Source of the DNA: Xanthobacteraceae bacterium
Lineage (GTDB): Bacteria > Pseudomonadota > Alphaproteobacteria > Rhizobiales > Xanthobacteraceae
Assembly (NCBI GenBank): GCA_030039105.1
Contig: JASHQO010000218.1
Span: 1 to 17,970 of the forward strand
Direction: 5' to 3'
DNA: 17,970 bases
Below the pieces are notes generated by a model, which was not told the DNA's origin, ran no database searches, and saw only the letters and a list, made by a program, of their open reading frames with translations. This document shows, one piece after another, positions 1 through 7,591 of the stretch (position 1 is the first letter of the stretch; every line of letters starts with the position of its first letter). The position numbers and the translations under genes were made by a program.

Positions 1-137
1 CCGTAGCGGCCGATGCCGGCCAGCATCGGCTCGCCGTCTTCGGGATGCCGGCCGATGGTGCGCGGCAGCGACAACAGCGCGATAGCGCGGTCGAGATCCA
101 TCTCGTCGGGCGCCACGCCCTTGGGCAGGCTGGCGCG
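1..137 (-). pseudogene. topA: TopA C-terminal continuation beyond an in-frame stop (partial)
   Basis: Directly after the TAG at 138-140 the same minus-strand frame stays open to the window edge and still reads like TopA: RASLPKG, then an acidic stretch, LLSLPR, HPEDGEP and AGIGRYG. In the family this follows the first zinc ribbon and starts the C-terminal topoisomerase repeats, which help hold DNA. The conserved sequence on both sides suggests the stop replaced a Lys or Gln codon (AAG or CAG to TAG). No start codon with a ribosome site is evident here, so it is probably untranslated unless the stop is a sequencing error or is read through. The rest lies outside the window. Confidence 0.8.
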
Positions 138-2195
138 CTACGGCTTGTCGCCGCCTTCGACCTGCTCGCCGAGCTGCAGATACGGACCGAAGCGGCCCGA
201 GCGTACCATCACATCGAGGCCCGTCGTCGGATCGACGCCCAACTTGCGGTCGGCGGCCTCGGCGCCATTGCCGGGGGCAGTCAGCGAGCGGGTGTAGCGG
301 CAATCCGGATAGTTCGAGCAGCCGATAAAGGCGCCGAATTTCGACAGTTTCAGCGACAGCCGGCCGTTGCCACAGGTCGGGCAGACCCGCGGATCGGTGC
401 CGTCCTCGCGCGGTGGGAACAGGTGCGGCGCCAAAAGATCGTCGAGCGCGTCGATCACCTGGGATATCTTCAAATCCTTGGTGCCGTCGATGGCGCCTAA
501 AAAGTCGCGCCAAAAATCCCGTAAGACCTCGCGCCAGGCGATCTCGCTGTTGGAGATCAGATCGAGCTGCTCTTCGAGGTCTGCGGTGAAGTCGTACTCG
601 ACGTATTTGAGGAAGAAGCTCTCCAGGAATGCGACGACGATGCGGCCGCGATCTTCCGGATACAGCCGTCGCTTGTCGAGCCGCACATATTTGCGGTCTT
701 TGAGCACCTGCAGGATCGACGCATAGGTCGAGGGCCGGCCGATACCAAGCTCTTCCATGCGCTTGACCAGCGACGCTTCCGAATAGCGCGGCGGTGGCTC
801 GGTGAAATGCTGATCGGCCTTGATCTCGCGCTTGGTGAGCCGCTCGCCGGCGCTCATTTGCGGCAGCCGGCGCGCCTCCTCGTCGGCAGGATCTTCGTCG
901 TGGCCTTCCTGATAGAGCGCGAGGAAGCCGTCGAAATTCACCACCGTGCCGGTGGCGCGCAGTTCCAGCAGTCGTGCGGCAACCTTCGCCGTGATATCGA
1001 CGGTTGTGCGCTCGAGCTCCGCGGATTCCATCTGGCTCGCCATGGTGCGCAGCCAAATGAGCTCATAGAGCTTGGCCTGATCGGCATCGAGATAGCTTTT
1101 GGTCTCGCTAGGGCGGCGGCCGAGATCAGTCGGGCGGATCGCCTCGTGGGCTTCTTGGGCATTCTTCGCCTTGGTCTCGTAGCGGCGCGGCGAGCCTGGC
1201 ACGTAGCGCGCGCCGTAGTCGGCTTCGATGACGCGGCGGGTGGCGGTGATCGCTTCGTCGGCGATCTGCACGCCGTCGGTACGCATATAGGTGATGAGGC
1301 CGACGGTTTCGCCACCAATGTCCACGCCTTCGTACAGCCGCTGCGCCACCCGCATGGTGTGGGCCGGCGCAAAACCGAGCTTCCGGCTCGCTTCCTGCTG
1401 CAAGGTCGAGGTGGTGAACGGCGGCGGCGGATGGCGCTTGACCGGCTTGGAGTCGACTGAGGCGACGGCGAACGTCGCGGTTTCGAGCGCATCCTTGAAC
1501 GCCTGCGCTTCGGCGCCGGAGCCGATGTCGAGCCGCTGCAGCTTTTTACCGTCGGCGCCGACCAGCCGCGCTTCGAAGGTTTCCTGGCGCGGCGTCGCGA
1601 GCGTGGCGACGAGGGACCAATATTCCTTGCTGACGAACCGTTCGATTTCGAGCTCGCGGTCGCAGACCAGTCGCAGCGCTACCGACTGCACCCGCCCGGC
1701 CGAGCGCGCGCCCGGCAATTTGCGCCACAGCACCGGCGACAGCGTGAAGCCGACCAGATAGTCCAGCGCGCGGCGGGCCAGATAGGCATCGACCAGGGCC
1801 TGGTCGATGGTGCGCGGATGCGCCATGGCCTCGGTTACCGCCTGTTTGGTGATGGCATTGAAGACGACACGCTCGATGGCCTGCTTCGACAGCGCTTTCT
1901 TCTGTTTGAGGATTTCCAGCACATGCCAGGAGATCGCCTCGCCCTCACGATCCGGGTCGGTAGCGAGAATGAGCTTGTCGGCGCCCTTGACCGCTTTCGC
2001 GATATCGTTGAGCCGCTTCTGCGCCTTGGGATCGATTTCCCAGAGCATGCGAAAATCGTGGTCGGGGTCGACGGAACCCGATTTGGCCGGCAGGTCGCGG
2101 ACATGGCCAAACGACGCCAGGACCTCGTAGCCCTTGCCCAGATATTTATTGATGGTCTTCGCCTTGGCGGGCGATTCTACGAGCACTAGCTGCAT
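138..2195 (-). CDS. topA: DNA topoisomerase I, cut short by an in-frame amber codon
   Basis: Type IA topoisomerase that relaxes negative supercoils by passing strands through a transient 5'-phosphotyrosine break. The start is the family start, with VESPAKAKTI at residues 7-16. The TOPRIM domain has Glu7 and the acidic DPDREGE at 80-86. The active-site Tyr is Y303 in GLITYMRTD. Domains II-IV follow to about residue 590. The first zinc ribbon has Cys605, 608, 626 and 632. The frame stops at TAG after GGDKP (685 aa), whereas alphaproteobacterial TopA usually runs to about 850-920 aa. The catalytic core and one zinc ribbon are therefore intact and the C-terminal repeats are cut off. A TTGACA box at 2286-2291 (minus) could be its -35, but no good -10 follows. 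topA is normally essential, so a truncated but active enzyme or a sequencing error are the main explanations. Confidence 0.93.
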   Translation of the reverse strand: MQLVLVESPAKAKTINKYLGKGYEVLASFGHVRDLPAKSGSVDPDHDFRMLWEIDPKAQKRLNDIAKAVKGADKLILATDPDREGEAISWHVLEILKQKKALSKQAIERVVFNAITKQAVTEAMAHPRTIDQALVDAYLARRALDYLVGFTLSPVLWRKLPGARSAGRVQSVALRLVCDRELEIERFVSKEYWSLVATLATPRQETFEARLVGADGKKLQRLDIGSGAEAQAFKDALETATFAVASVDSKPVKRHPPPPFTTSTLQQEASRKLGFAPAHTMRVAQRLYEGVDIGGETVGLITYMRTDGVQIADEAITATRRVIEADYGARYVPGSPRRYETKAKNAQEAHEAIRPTDLGRRPSETKSYLDADQAKLYELIWLRTMASQMESAELERTTVDITAKVAARLLELRATGTVVNFDGFLALYQEGHDEDPADEEARRLPQMSAGERLTKREIKADQHFTEPPPRYSEASLVKRMEELGIGRPSTYASILQVLKDRKYVRLDKRRLYPEDRGRIVVAFLESFFLKYVEYDFTADLEEQLDLISNSEIAWREVLRDFWRDFLGAIDGTKDLKISQVIDALDDLLAPHLFPPREDGTDPRVCPTCGNGRLSLKLSKFGAFIGCSNYPDCRYTRSLTAPGNGAEAADRKLGVDPTTGLDVMVRSGRFGPYLQLGEQVEGGDKP

Positions 2196-2346
2196 GGAAG
2201 CCTTTGATTCAAAGACGTTTTCCGGAATTTACGGTCCATCGAGGGGCCGCCCAGACGCGGGGAACATGGGTAATGCAGCCCCACCTGTCAAATCGTTACC
2301 GGTAAAAGGCCACGTTCGGGTGAACGGGAATTAGGGCCGGACAGGG

Positions 2347-2400
2347 GCGCTAAGCGTTGCTCTCATAGATAGAGTTGCAAGGATATCTAGCGCTTAGCGC
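2347..2400. repeat. 10-bp inverted repeat with wide loop
   Basis: GCGCTAAGCG (2347-2356) is matched by its exact reverse complement CGCTTAGCGC (2391-2400), with 34 bases between. The loop holds CTCT and AGAG, which could pair internally. The repeat lies between the divergently placed topA start and the 3' end of the transglycosylase gene, so it could be a terminator-like hairpin for the latter or a regulatory site. There is no U-tract, so the terminator reading is weak. Confidence 0.4.
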
Positions 2401-2420
2401 GTGCTGCGTCTACTTTTGGC

Positions 2421-3605
2421 TCACGATGCGGACAGGCCGAGGCGCTGGAAAAAGGCCCGACCGGGGTGGCCGTCGGGGATCATGCCGTAGCTTTGCTGCA
2501 GCTTGCGGATGTCGTCACGCAGGTCGAAGTCGAGATGGCCATCGAAATCGGTGACCTTGTAGCCCATCGCAGCAAGCTTCTTTTGCAACGCGATACGTGC
2601 GGCGCGGGACGGTTGGAAATCGTTCAGCGGCCAGGCGGTGCGGAACGGACTGCCGCCGCGCAGCCGGTCGGCGAGGTGGGCCACTGCGAGCGCATAGGCG
2701 TCCGAATTGTTGTAGGTTTTGAGCACGACAAAATTCTGCGTCACCAGAAAAGTTGGCCCGGGTGCGCCCGACGGAAAGAACAGAATGGCGTCGCCGTTGT
2801 CGGGCAGGCGGCCGCCGTCGAGACGTTCAAAACCGCGCGCGGCCCAGTCGCGGAACGAGCCGCGGCTTACGCGGTAATCGAAGGCGCGCGGCGCCAACAC
2901 TTCAAAACCCCATGGCAGGTCCGGCTGCCAGCCGTAATTTTGCAGATAATTCGCGATCGAGCCGAGCACGTCGGGCACGCTGGTCCAGATATCGGCGCGA
3001 CCATCGCCGTCGAAATCGACGGCATATTTCAGATAGCTCGACGGCATGAACTGAGTTTGGCCCATGGCGCCGGCGTAGGAGCCGAGCAGTTGCTGCCGCG
3101 CGATCCGTCCCGACCGCAGAATTTTAAGCGCGCTGATCAGTTCGTCGTGGAAATAGGGCGCCTGGATCTTGGCCTGCGCCAGAGTGGCGATGCAGCGGAA
3201 GATGTCCCAGCGGTCGGTGCTATCCCCGAACGAGGACTCGACGCCCCAGATGCTGACGACCATCGCGTCCGGCACGCCGTATCTCTTCTCAGCCGCCCGT
3301 AGCGTGTCGACCCACTGCGCCATCTTGCGCATGCCGACGCCGATCCGCGACGGCGAGACGATGCTCTCGACATAGGCGCCGAACGGCTTGCCGTATTCCG
3401 GGGCCCGCTGCATGGCGGCGAGCACGCGCGGGTCAGGCGTCAGTCCGGCAAACGCAGCATCGAAAGTGGCGCGCGATATTCCCTGCGCGGCGGCTTCCGG
3501 CCACAGCGCGCCGAGGAATGTGACGAAGCCGTCGGCGGGCTGGCCGAGGGCGCGGTCGCACGGCAACGCCAGCGCTCCGGTCACGAATATGCGTCGCGAG
3601 AACAA
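2421..3605 (-). CDS. Lytic murein transglycosylase (MltB/SLT_2 type) with peptidoglycan-binding domain
   Basis: Cleaves the MurNAc-GlcNAc bond of peptidoglycan, forming 1,6-anhydro ends; expected in the periplasm. The N-terminus SRRIFVTGALAL fits a twin-arginine (Tat) export signal, with a likely signal end near residue 20-22. The catalytic domain fills residues 25-320. Glu123 in SIWGVESSFG is the expected acid catalyst, and the GAMGQTQFMPSSY block is typical of MltB relatives. Residues 330-390 form a PG_binding_1 fold. At 394 aa it is a normal family length. The start is TTG at 3605, preceded by AGAGAG; the upstream gene ends 11 bp before it, so the two are probably cotranscribed. The family call is firm; the exact MltB subtype is not. 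Confidence 0.92.
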   Translation of the reverse strand: MFSRRIFVTGALALPCDRALGQPADGFVTFLGALWPEAAAQGISRATFDAAFAGLTPDPRVLAAMQRAPEYGKPFGAYVESIVSPSRIGVGMRKMAQWVDTLRAAEKRYGVPDAMVVSIWGVESSFGDSTDRWDIFRCIATLAQAKIQAPYFHDELISALKILRSGRIARQQLLGSYAGAMGQTQFMPSSYLKYAVDFDGDGRADIWTSVPDVLGSIANYLQNYGWQPDLPWGFEVLAPRAFDYRVSRGSFRDWAARGFERLDGGRLPDNGDAILFFPSGAPGPTFLVTQNFVVLKTYNNSDAYALAVAHLADRLRGGSPFRTAWPLNDFQPSRAARIALQKKLAAMGYKVTDFDGHLDFDLRDDIRKLQQSYGMIPDGHPGRAFFQRLGLSAS

Positions 3606-3616
3606 TGGCGGCTCTC

Positions 3617-3832
3617 TTACTGCGCGCTGCCGACCACGCGAGAGTGCTTGAGCGGGTCGCCAAAGCGCGCCGCTTCCGCATCGAGAAATGTGCCGCGCTG
3701 CTGCGAATCCAGGTGGAATACTTCGATGCCCTGCCTGGCCAACGGTTTTCCCGACGGCTCGTTTTGGGCCGCTACCCCTGCCGCCGTCGGAGCGACCAGC
3801 CAGGCGAGCAAAATGCTGTGCAGTTTCATCAT
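3617..3832 (-). CDS. Small secreted protein, function unknown
   Basis: Encodes 71 aa starting at tandem ATGs (3832 and 3829), with GGGAC just upstream as ribosome site. Residues 3-22 form a hydrophobic Ala-rich signal peptide with probable cleavage after GVAA. The mature part is about 49 residues, polar, without Cys. The frame stays open upstream to 3961, but that extension runs into the LysR gene and lacks export character, so the internal start is preferred. The stop is 11 bp before the transglycosylase start, suggesting an operon. I do not recognise a family. The signal peptide and spacing argue it is real, but it could be a chance frame. Confidence 0.5.
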   Translation of the reverse strand: MMKLHSILLAWLVAPTAAGVAAQNEPSGKPLARQGIEVFHLDSQQRGTFLDAEAARFGDPLKHSRVVGSAQ

Positions 3833-3879
3833 TGGCGTCCCAACATGGGGTAGTTCGGGTTTATCGGTGCCCGCTAAGA

Positions 3880-3908
3880 GTGTAAAATATCTGCGCCGGG
3901 TGTAAGAT
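3880..3908. promoter_or_regulatory. Direct repeat upstream of the LysR gene, possible operator
   Basis: GTGTAAAAT (3880-3888) and GTGTAAGAT (3900-3908) match at 8 of 9 positions and are 20 bp apart, about two helical turns. They lie in the 94-bp gap between the divergent small secreted gene and the LysR gene, where LysR proteins usually bind to control themselves and their neighbour. TACACT on the minus strand at 3879-3884 could serve as a -10. Binding is inferred only from position and phasing. Confidence 0.35.
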
Positions 3909-3926
3909 GCAGGGAAGCGGGTCTTC

Positions 3927-4883
3927 ATGGATCTTCGCCAACTTCGATACTTCGTCGGCATTGTCCAGGCCGGCAGCCTGTCGCGGGCCGCCGATCAACT
4001 GCATGTAGCGCAATCGGCATTGAGTCATCATCTCGCAGGTCTGGAATCCGAGCTCGACCGCCAACTGGTGCTGCGCGGCCCCAAGGGCATCGTGCTCACC
4101 GAAGCAGGCGTTGTCCTCTATCGCCACGCCGAGGCTATTCTGCGGCACGTCGAATGCGCCAAGCAGGACGCCATGAGCACGCCCAACGTTCCCTCGGGTC
4201 GCGTATCGATCGGCTTTCCGATCGATTGGTCCGGCGTGTTGGGCTATGCGTTGTTCGCACAGGTCCGCCGCATCTCCCCGCAGATCCTGCTGCACATCAT
4301 CGACGGCAAGAGTGCGTTGTTGCGCGAGCAGCTCGTCAACGGTCGGCTCGACATCGCCGTACTGTTCGCCGATCACCCGGAACGCGGTCTCGCCGTCGAG
4401 CCGTTGCTGCATGAGGAGCTGTTCTACGTCAGCGCCGAAGACAACACCTCGCCAATCACGCTTGCCGATGCAGCGCAGCGGCCGCTATTGATGCCCGGAC
4501 CCGGCAGCGGCAGCCAGCGCGCGGCGCAGCAGCTCTTCAGTGCGCATGGTCTGACCGTCACCTCAATCGGCGAAATCGACGCCTTGAGCGCGTTCCGGCA
4601 CGCCATCGCATCGGGTCTCGGCAACGCCATTCTGCCGTGGTCGGCACTGTACGACGCCGGCCGCGAAAGGCCGCTCAATTGCCGCCCGTTTGCCGATGCC
4701 AAGCTTTCGCGCCCTGCGGCTTTATGCTTCTCCGAAGTGGCGCAACGCACGCCGGCCGTCGATGCGGTCGCCGTGACGTTGAAATCGCTGGTCTACGAAA
4801 TGATCGACAGCGGCACGTGGCAGGGCGTTTCGCTGGTCATGCCGGCGCTCGCCGACCTATCTGGCTCGCAGGCCCCCCCATAG
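3927..4883 (+). CDS. LysR-family transcriptional regulator (Nac-like)
   Basis: Cytoplasmic DNA-binding regulator of 318 aa, the usual LysR length. The N-terminus MDLRQLRYFV with SLSRAADQLHVAQSALS at about 17-33 is the winged helix-turn-helix, and HLAGLESEL begins the linker. Residues about 90-295 form the periplasmic-binding-like effector domain. The N-terminal wording resembles Nac/Cbl-like members (LRYFV, VAQSALS), but that does not fix an effector. The start is ATG 3927, preceded by a weak AGGGA. It is divergent from the small secreted gene and transglycosylase, so those are natural candidate targets, which is inference. The C-terminal half of the effector domain is fairly degenerate by eye. 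Confidence 0.9.
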   Translation: MDLRQLRYFVGIVQAGSLSRAADQLHVAQSALSHHLAGLESELDRQLVLRGPKGIVLTEAGVVLYRHAEAILRHVECAKQDAMSTPNVPSGRVSIGFPIDWSGVLGYALFAQVRRISPQILLHIIDGKSALLREQLVNGRLDIAVLFADHPERGLAVEPLLHEELFYVSAEDNTSPITLADAAQRPLLMPGPGSGSQRAAQQLFSAHGLTVTSIGEIDALSAFRHAIASGLGNAILPWSALYDAGRERPLNCRPFADAKLSRPAALCFSEVAQRTPAVDAVAVTLKSLVYEMIDSGTWQGVSLVMPALADLSGSQAPP

Positions 4884-4911
4884 AAATTCGGCATTGGACC
4901 CTCGGAGACGT

Positions 4912-5343
4912 ATGCCTACGGTGATTCCAATCCGAGAGCGTCAAATGCCGAAGGATATCGATCCTTTCGACGTGCGCATAGGTCAGCGTATTCGTGCCTA
5001 CCGGCTCAATCGCGGCCTGTCACAATCGGCGCTCGGCAATAAGATCGGCGTCTCGTTCCAGCAGATCCAGAAATACGAACGCGGCCTCAACCGCATCGGC
5101 GTCGGCCGTCTCAAGAAAATCGCCACGGTATTCGAGTCATCGGTCAGCGCGCTGCTTGATGAGGATGATAAGGCCGATGCGGCGGTCGATAATTTGCTGA
5201 CGGAAGTGCTGTCGCGGCCTTACGCCGTGCGCATGCTGTGGGCGTTCGACGCCATCGACGATGCCAATCAGCGCCATGCCCTGGTGCATTTCGTCGAATC
5301 GATGGGGCGCATGAGTCGATCGACAAGGCGACCTGCCGACTAG
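4912..5343 (+). CDS. XRE-family helix-turn-helix regulator
   Basis: Encodes 143 aa from ATG 4912, which has GGAG four bases upstream; ATG 4945 (MPKDIDPFDV) is a credible shorter start, and an upstream TTG at 4894 is less likely. The HTH lies at about residues 20-75 from 4912: IGQRIRAYRLNRGLSQSALG, then KIGVSFQQIQKYERG. This is the common Hyphomicrobiales single-HTH type in which the recognition helix reads VSFQQIQKYE. The acidic LLDEDDKADAA linker and a helical tail follow. It starts 28 bp after the LysR stop on the same strand. It overlaps the 3' end of dprA on the opposite strand by 4 bp. Its target is unknown. Confidence 0.87.
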   Translation: MPTVIPIRERQMPKDIDPFDVRIGQRIRAYRLNRGLSQSALGNKIGVSFQQIQKYERGLNRIGVGRLKKIATVFESSVSALLDEDDKADAAVDNLLTEVLSRPYAVRMLWAFDAIDDANQRHALVHFVESMGRMSRSTRRPAD

Positions 5344-6380
5344 AGCAGCGACACTAGGCCGCCGCCATGGCGCTCCAGGCGGCCGGCAATCTCGAGCTCC
5401 AGCAGCACCATGCGGACCGTCCGTGGCGATGAATTGGACAGCCGGGCTAGATCGTCGATCGACACCGGTGCCGGGCTCATCAGGGCAACGATCCGCCCAC
5501 GTTCGTCGGCCGCCGGCTCGGCGCCCGACGTGCGCGCGCCGTCTGCCGGCTCGAGCCCGCGATCCGGCTCGGCGATCCCCATGATCGGCTGCAGCGCGCC
5601 AACAATGTCCGCCGCCTCGGTTACCGGCGTGGCGCCCTGTTTGATCAGTCCATTGGTGCCCTCGGCACGCGGATCGAGCGGCGAGCCTGGCACGGCAAAG
5701 ACCTCGCGGCCCTGCTCTAGGGCGAGCCGCGCCGTGATCAACGAGCCGGAGCGCTTTGCCGCCTCGACGATGACGACACCGAGCGCGAGTCCGGAAATCA
5801 ACCGGTTGCGCCGCGGAAAATCCTGGGCGCGAGGCTGCCAGTCGAGTGGCATCTCGCTGACTGCCGCGCCGGCGGTCAGAATGGCGTCGAGCAGGTCTTC
5901 GTGCTCGGGCGGATAGACCCGATCCTGGCCGCCGGCCAACACCGCGACGGTGCCGGTCTCGAGGCTGACGCGATGGGCCGCCGCATCGATGCCGCGGGCG
6001 AGCCCGGACACGACGGCAAAACCAGTCTCGCTCAGTCCATGGGCGATCATCTGCGTCAACTTGATACCGGCCGCCGATGCGTTGCGCGAGCCGACCACTG
6101 CGACCGCGGGCATTTTCAGCGCATCGCGATGGCCGCGCACCGCGAGCAGCGGCGGTGCATCGTCGATCATCTGCAGACGATACGGGTAGTCGCTTTCGCC
6201 GATGGCGACAAAAGCAACGCCGAGTTTTTGTGCGGCTTCGATCTCACGCTCGGCCGCCTCGCGCGGAAAAATCTTCGGCGTCGCGCTGCCGCCGCCGCGG
6301 CGAGCCAATCCCGGCAGCGCTTCGAGCGCGGCAGCCGCGCCGCCGAAATGATTGATCAAGGCGCGAAACGTCCGCGGCCC
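5340..6380 (-). pseudogene. dprA: dprA 3' fragment (most of the DNA processing protein), cut off by an insertion
   Basis: DprA loads RecA on incoming single-stranded DNA during natural transformation. This fragment carries the Rossmann-like domain: AVVGSRNAS, the SGLARGIDAAAH block, GTVAVLAGGQDRVYPPEH, and FPRRNRLISGLA. It ends in the winged-helix DML1-like domain near the C-terminus. The gene is broken at the target duplication 6373-6380. The first 29 codons lie at 10074-10162, beyond the element. The first possible in-frame start inside the fragment is TTG 6359 (LINHFGG), without a clear ribosome site, so it would lack the N-terminal region that the 5' piece encodes. Rejoining the pieces gives an unbroken frame of about 373 aa, the normal size. 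The fragment has no internal stops, suggesting a recent insertion. Confidence 0.93.
6373..6380. repeat. Target-site duplication, left copy (CGCGGCCC)
   Basis: The 8 bases CGCGGCCC directly abut the left terminal repeat and are repeated exactly at 10074-10081 abutting the right one. Eight-bp duplications are characteristic of IS1595-family transposition. Confidence 0.95.
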
Positions 6381-6406
6381 CGGTATTATGGCGCAAACGC
6401 CACAAG
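6381..6406 (+). repeat. Left terminal inverted repeat of the element
   Basis: Twenty-six bases, CGGTATTATGGCGCAA at the outer end and CACAAG at the inner end, identical to the reverse complement of 10048-10073. Within it TGGCG-CAAA-CGCCA (6389-6402) is itself an inverted repeat and may be the transposase contact site. A 12-bp palindrome ACCTAGCTAGGT (6419-6430) lies just inside this end only. Confidence 0.96.
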
Positions 6407-6458
6407 CCCATCGCTAGAACCTAGCTAGGTCAAGGCAATGTACGACCTCGAACATCGG

Positions 6459-6504
6459 GGATTCCACGCGGAATCCGTACCCAAGGCCATTCTGGCTTTG
6501 GTAC
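6459..6504 (+). promoter_or_regulatory. Two tandem hairpins in the leader of the first passenger gene
   Basis: GGATTCC-ACGC-GGAATCC (6459-6476) is a perfect 7-bp stem with a 4-base loop. It is followed at once by a second stem, GTACCCAAGGCCA pairing with TGGCTTTGGTAC (6477-6504): twelve pairs, one bulged C and one G-U, with loop TTC. They end 22 bases before the ATG at 6527. No T-tract follows, so they are not classical terminators. They may block transcription or translation reading in from outside the element. Confidence 0.5.
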
Positions 6505-6526
6505 GGTATCAGCAGAGGGTTCCTCT

Positions 6527-7273
6527 ATGTTTGCAACTTGGTCGGTTTCAGAACGGCGAGGCATTGCCGCCGTCTTCGCTACGGCATGCTTGGCATTTTT
6601 GGCATGGGCCTTTCCCAACATGACGCGGCTTCTCACCGTGCCCGGCGCTATGGCGACCGGGGCTCTCGCCATCTATTTGCTGTGGCCGGAAATCAAAGCT
6701 GTGGCCGGATCGTTGACGGCAGGATGGGAGCCCGATGGGAGGGTAACAAACGGAAGATTGCGCGGACTAATCGGCCTGGTGCTTTTATGCGCCTTAGCCG
6801 GCGGCGGCTACCTGGCCTCTCATGAGTGGCCAGCGGAAACCGGAGCGCAAGCACCTCCTACCACCCCGCCCGAGCAAGCCCCTCAGGGGCCACTAACATC
6901 GAAGTATGGGCGCATCATTTTCATCTGCAATATGCCGAAACGGCCGAATGAGATCGATGAGTGGCAGCAATATGCATCCGTCGTCGGAGAATCGCAGGGT
7001 CTTACTGTTGATATGCACGGCTTGGGTAGCGACGGCTTGAGAATAGAACTAACACCGCCGCCGCAACCGATTCCTGACTACGTTAAGTCGGTAACCGAAA
7101 TCCGGCGACTAAAAGATCAACTCTATGTTACTCGCATAACCGAGTTTGCTCCCATCAATAGATGGATGGGCGAGCTAACAATCGCTGACCCAACCGTGCC
7201 GGCGATCACTGCCGTTACTAGCCGAGTAGAGCACTTAATCGGCGCGCCGGCCGGCACATGCCATCTGATCTAA
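6527..7273 (+). CDS. Passenger membrane protein, function unknown
   Basis: Encodes 248 aa; ATG 6527 has AGAGGG 7 bases upstream. Three hydrophobic segments are visible: about 11-30, 37-56 and 79-97. A Pro/Gln-rich linker (about 106-122) follows, then a soluble domain of about 125 residues containing RIIFICNMPKRP. The layout suggests a small inner-membrane anchor with a domain outside or at the membrane. No family is recognised. Codon use looks less GC-biased than in the host genes. It lies between the left end of the element and the DUF6471 gene and overlaps the 3' end of that gene by 4 bp in convergent orientation. It is cargo by position; its role is unknown. Confidence 0.75.
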   Translation: MFATWSVSERRGIAAVFATACLAFLAWAFPNMTRLLTVPGAMATGALAIYLLWPEIKAVAGSLTAGWEPDGRVTNGRLRGLIGLVLLCALAGGGYLASHEWPAETGAQAPPTTPPEQAPQGPLTSKYGRIIFICNMPKRPNEIDEWQQYASVVGESQGLTVDMHGLGSDGLRIELTPPPQPIPDYVKSVTEIRRLKDQLYVTRITEFAPINRWMGELTIADPTVPAITAVTSRVEHLIGAPAGTCHLI

Positions 7274-7509
7274 ATTTCCTCTAGGGCCACGCCATCCAAT
7301 CCAAGGGCCGCAAGACATGCTAGGAACCACGTTGCCGAGAACGTCCCCCGCGCCAGCTTGTTCGTGATCGAGGCTTCCGTTTCGTCCTTGAAGCCATGTT
7401 TTTTGAGGCGCTTCGCCAGCTCAACGTAAGTAACCTCGCAATCCCGTAACTTGTGTTTGAGGAACGCGGCGGCCCGCTCCGCCCACTCCTCTTCCGATTT
7501 GATATTCAT
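7270..7509 (-). CDS. DUF6471 protein, candidate element regulator
   Basis: Encodes 79 aa with the DUF6471 signature as I remember it: SEEEWAERAAAFLK, VTYVELAKRL, EASITNKLARGTF and an ending LAALGL. The VTYVELAKRL...EASITNKLARG segment (about 26-56) has the spacing of a helix-turn-helix, which suggests DNA binding, although the family is formally of unknown function. It is divergent from the transposase with a 105-bp gap holding two 18-bp palindromes. The nearer palindrome (7520-7537) lies 10 bases before its start codon. The simplest reading is an autoregulated repressor of transposition. It is close to the size of other members. Confidence 0.82.
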   Translation of the reverse strand: MNIKSEEEWAERAAAFLKHKLRDCEVTYVELAKRLKKHGFKDETEASITNKLARGTFSATWFLACLAALGLDGVALEEI

Positions 7510-7519
7510 CGGCTATGTC

Positions 7520-7537
7520 CCTATCGCATACGATAGG
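7520..7537. promoter_or_regulatory. Operator-like palindrome 1 (DUF6471 side)
   Basis: CCTATCG-CATA-CGATAGG is a perfect inverted repeat with 7-bp arms. It matches the second site at 15 of 18 positions and sits where a -10 or start site for the minus-strand DUF6471 gene would be. A TTGCAT at 7545-7550 on the minus strand could be its -35. A related half-site GCTATCACATATG (7537-7549) adjoins it. Confidence 0.65.
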
Positions 7538-7560
7538 CTATCACATATGCAAGATTGAAC

Positions 7561-7588
7561 TTGACTGTCAAGACCTATCGGATATGAT
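7561..7588 (+). promoter_or_regulatory. Transposase promoter
   Basis: TTGACT (7561-7566) and TATGAT (7583-7588) with a 16-bp spacer form a good sigma-70 type promoter, reaching the transposase ATG about 27 bases after the -10. The -10 is inside palindrome 2, so a protein bound there would block transcription. Confidence 0.65.
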
Positions 7589-7591
7589 AGC
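7574..7591. promoter_or_regulatory. Operator-like palindrome 2 (transposase side)
   Basis: CCTATCG-GATA-TGATAGC is a near copy of the palindrome at 7520-7537, centred 54 bp from it, about five helical turns. It covers the transposase -10 box. Spacing on the same helix face suggests cooperative binding or a loop. Confidence 0.65.

Noticed and set aside
807..1460. Long plus-strand open frame of 217 codons
   Set aside because: Antisense shadow of topA; no ribosome site or domain.
2466..3302. Plus-strand open frame of 278 codons
   Set aside because: Antisense shadow of the lytic transglycosylase gene.
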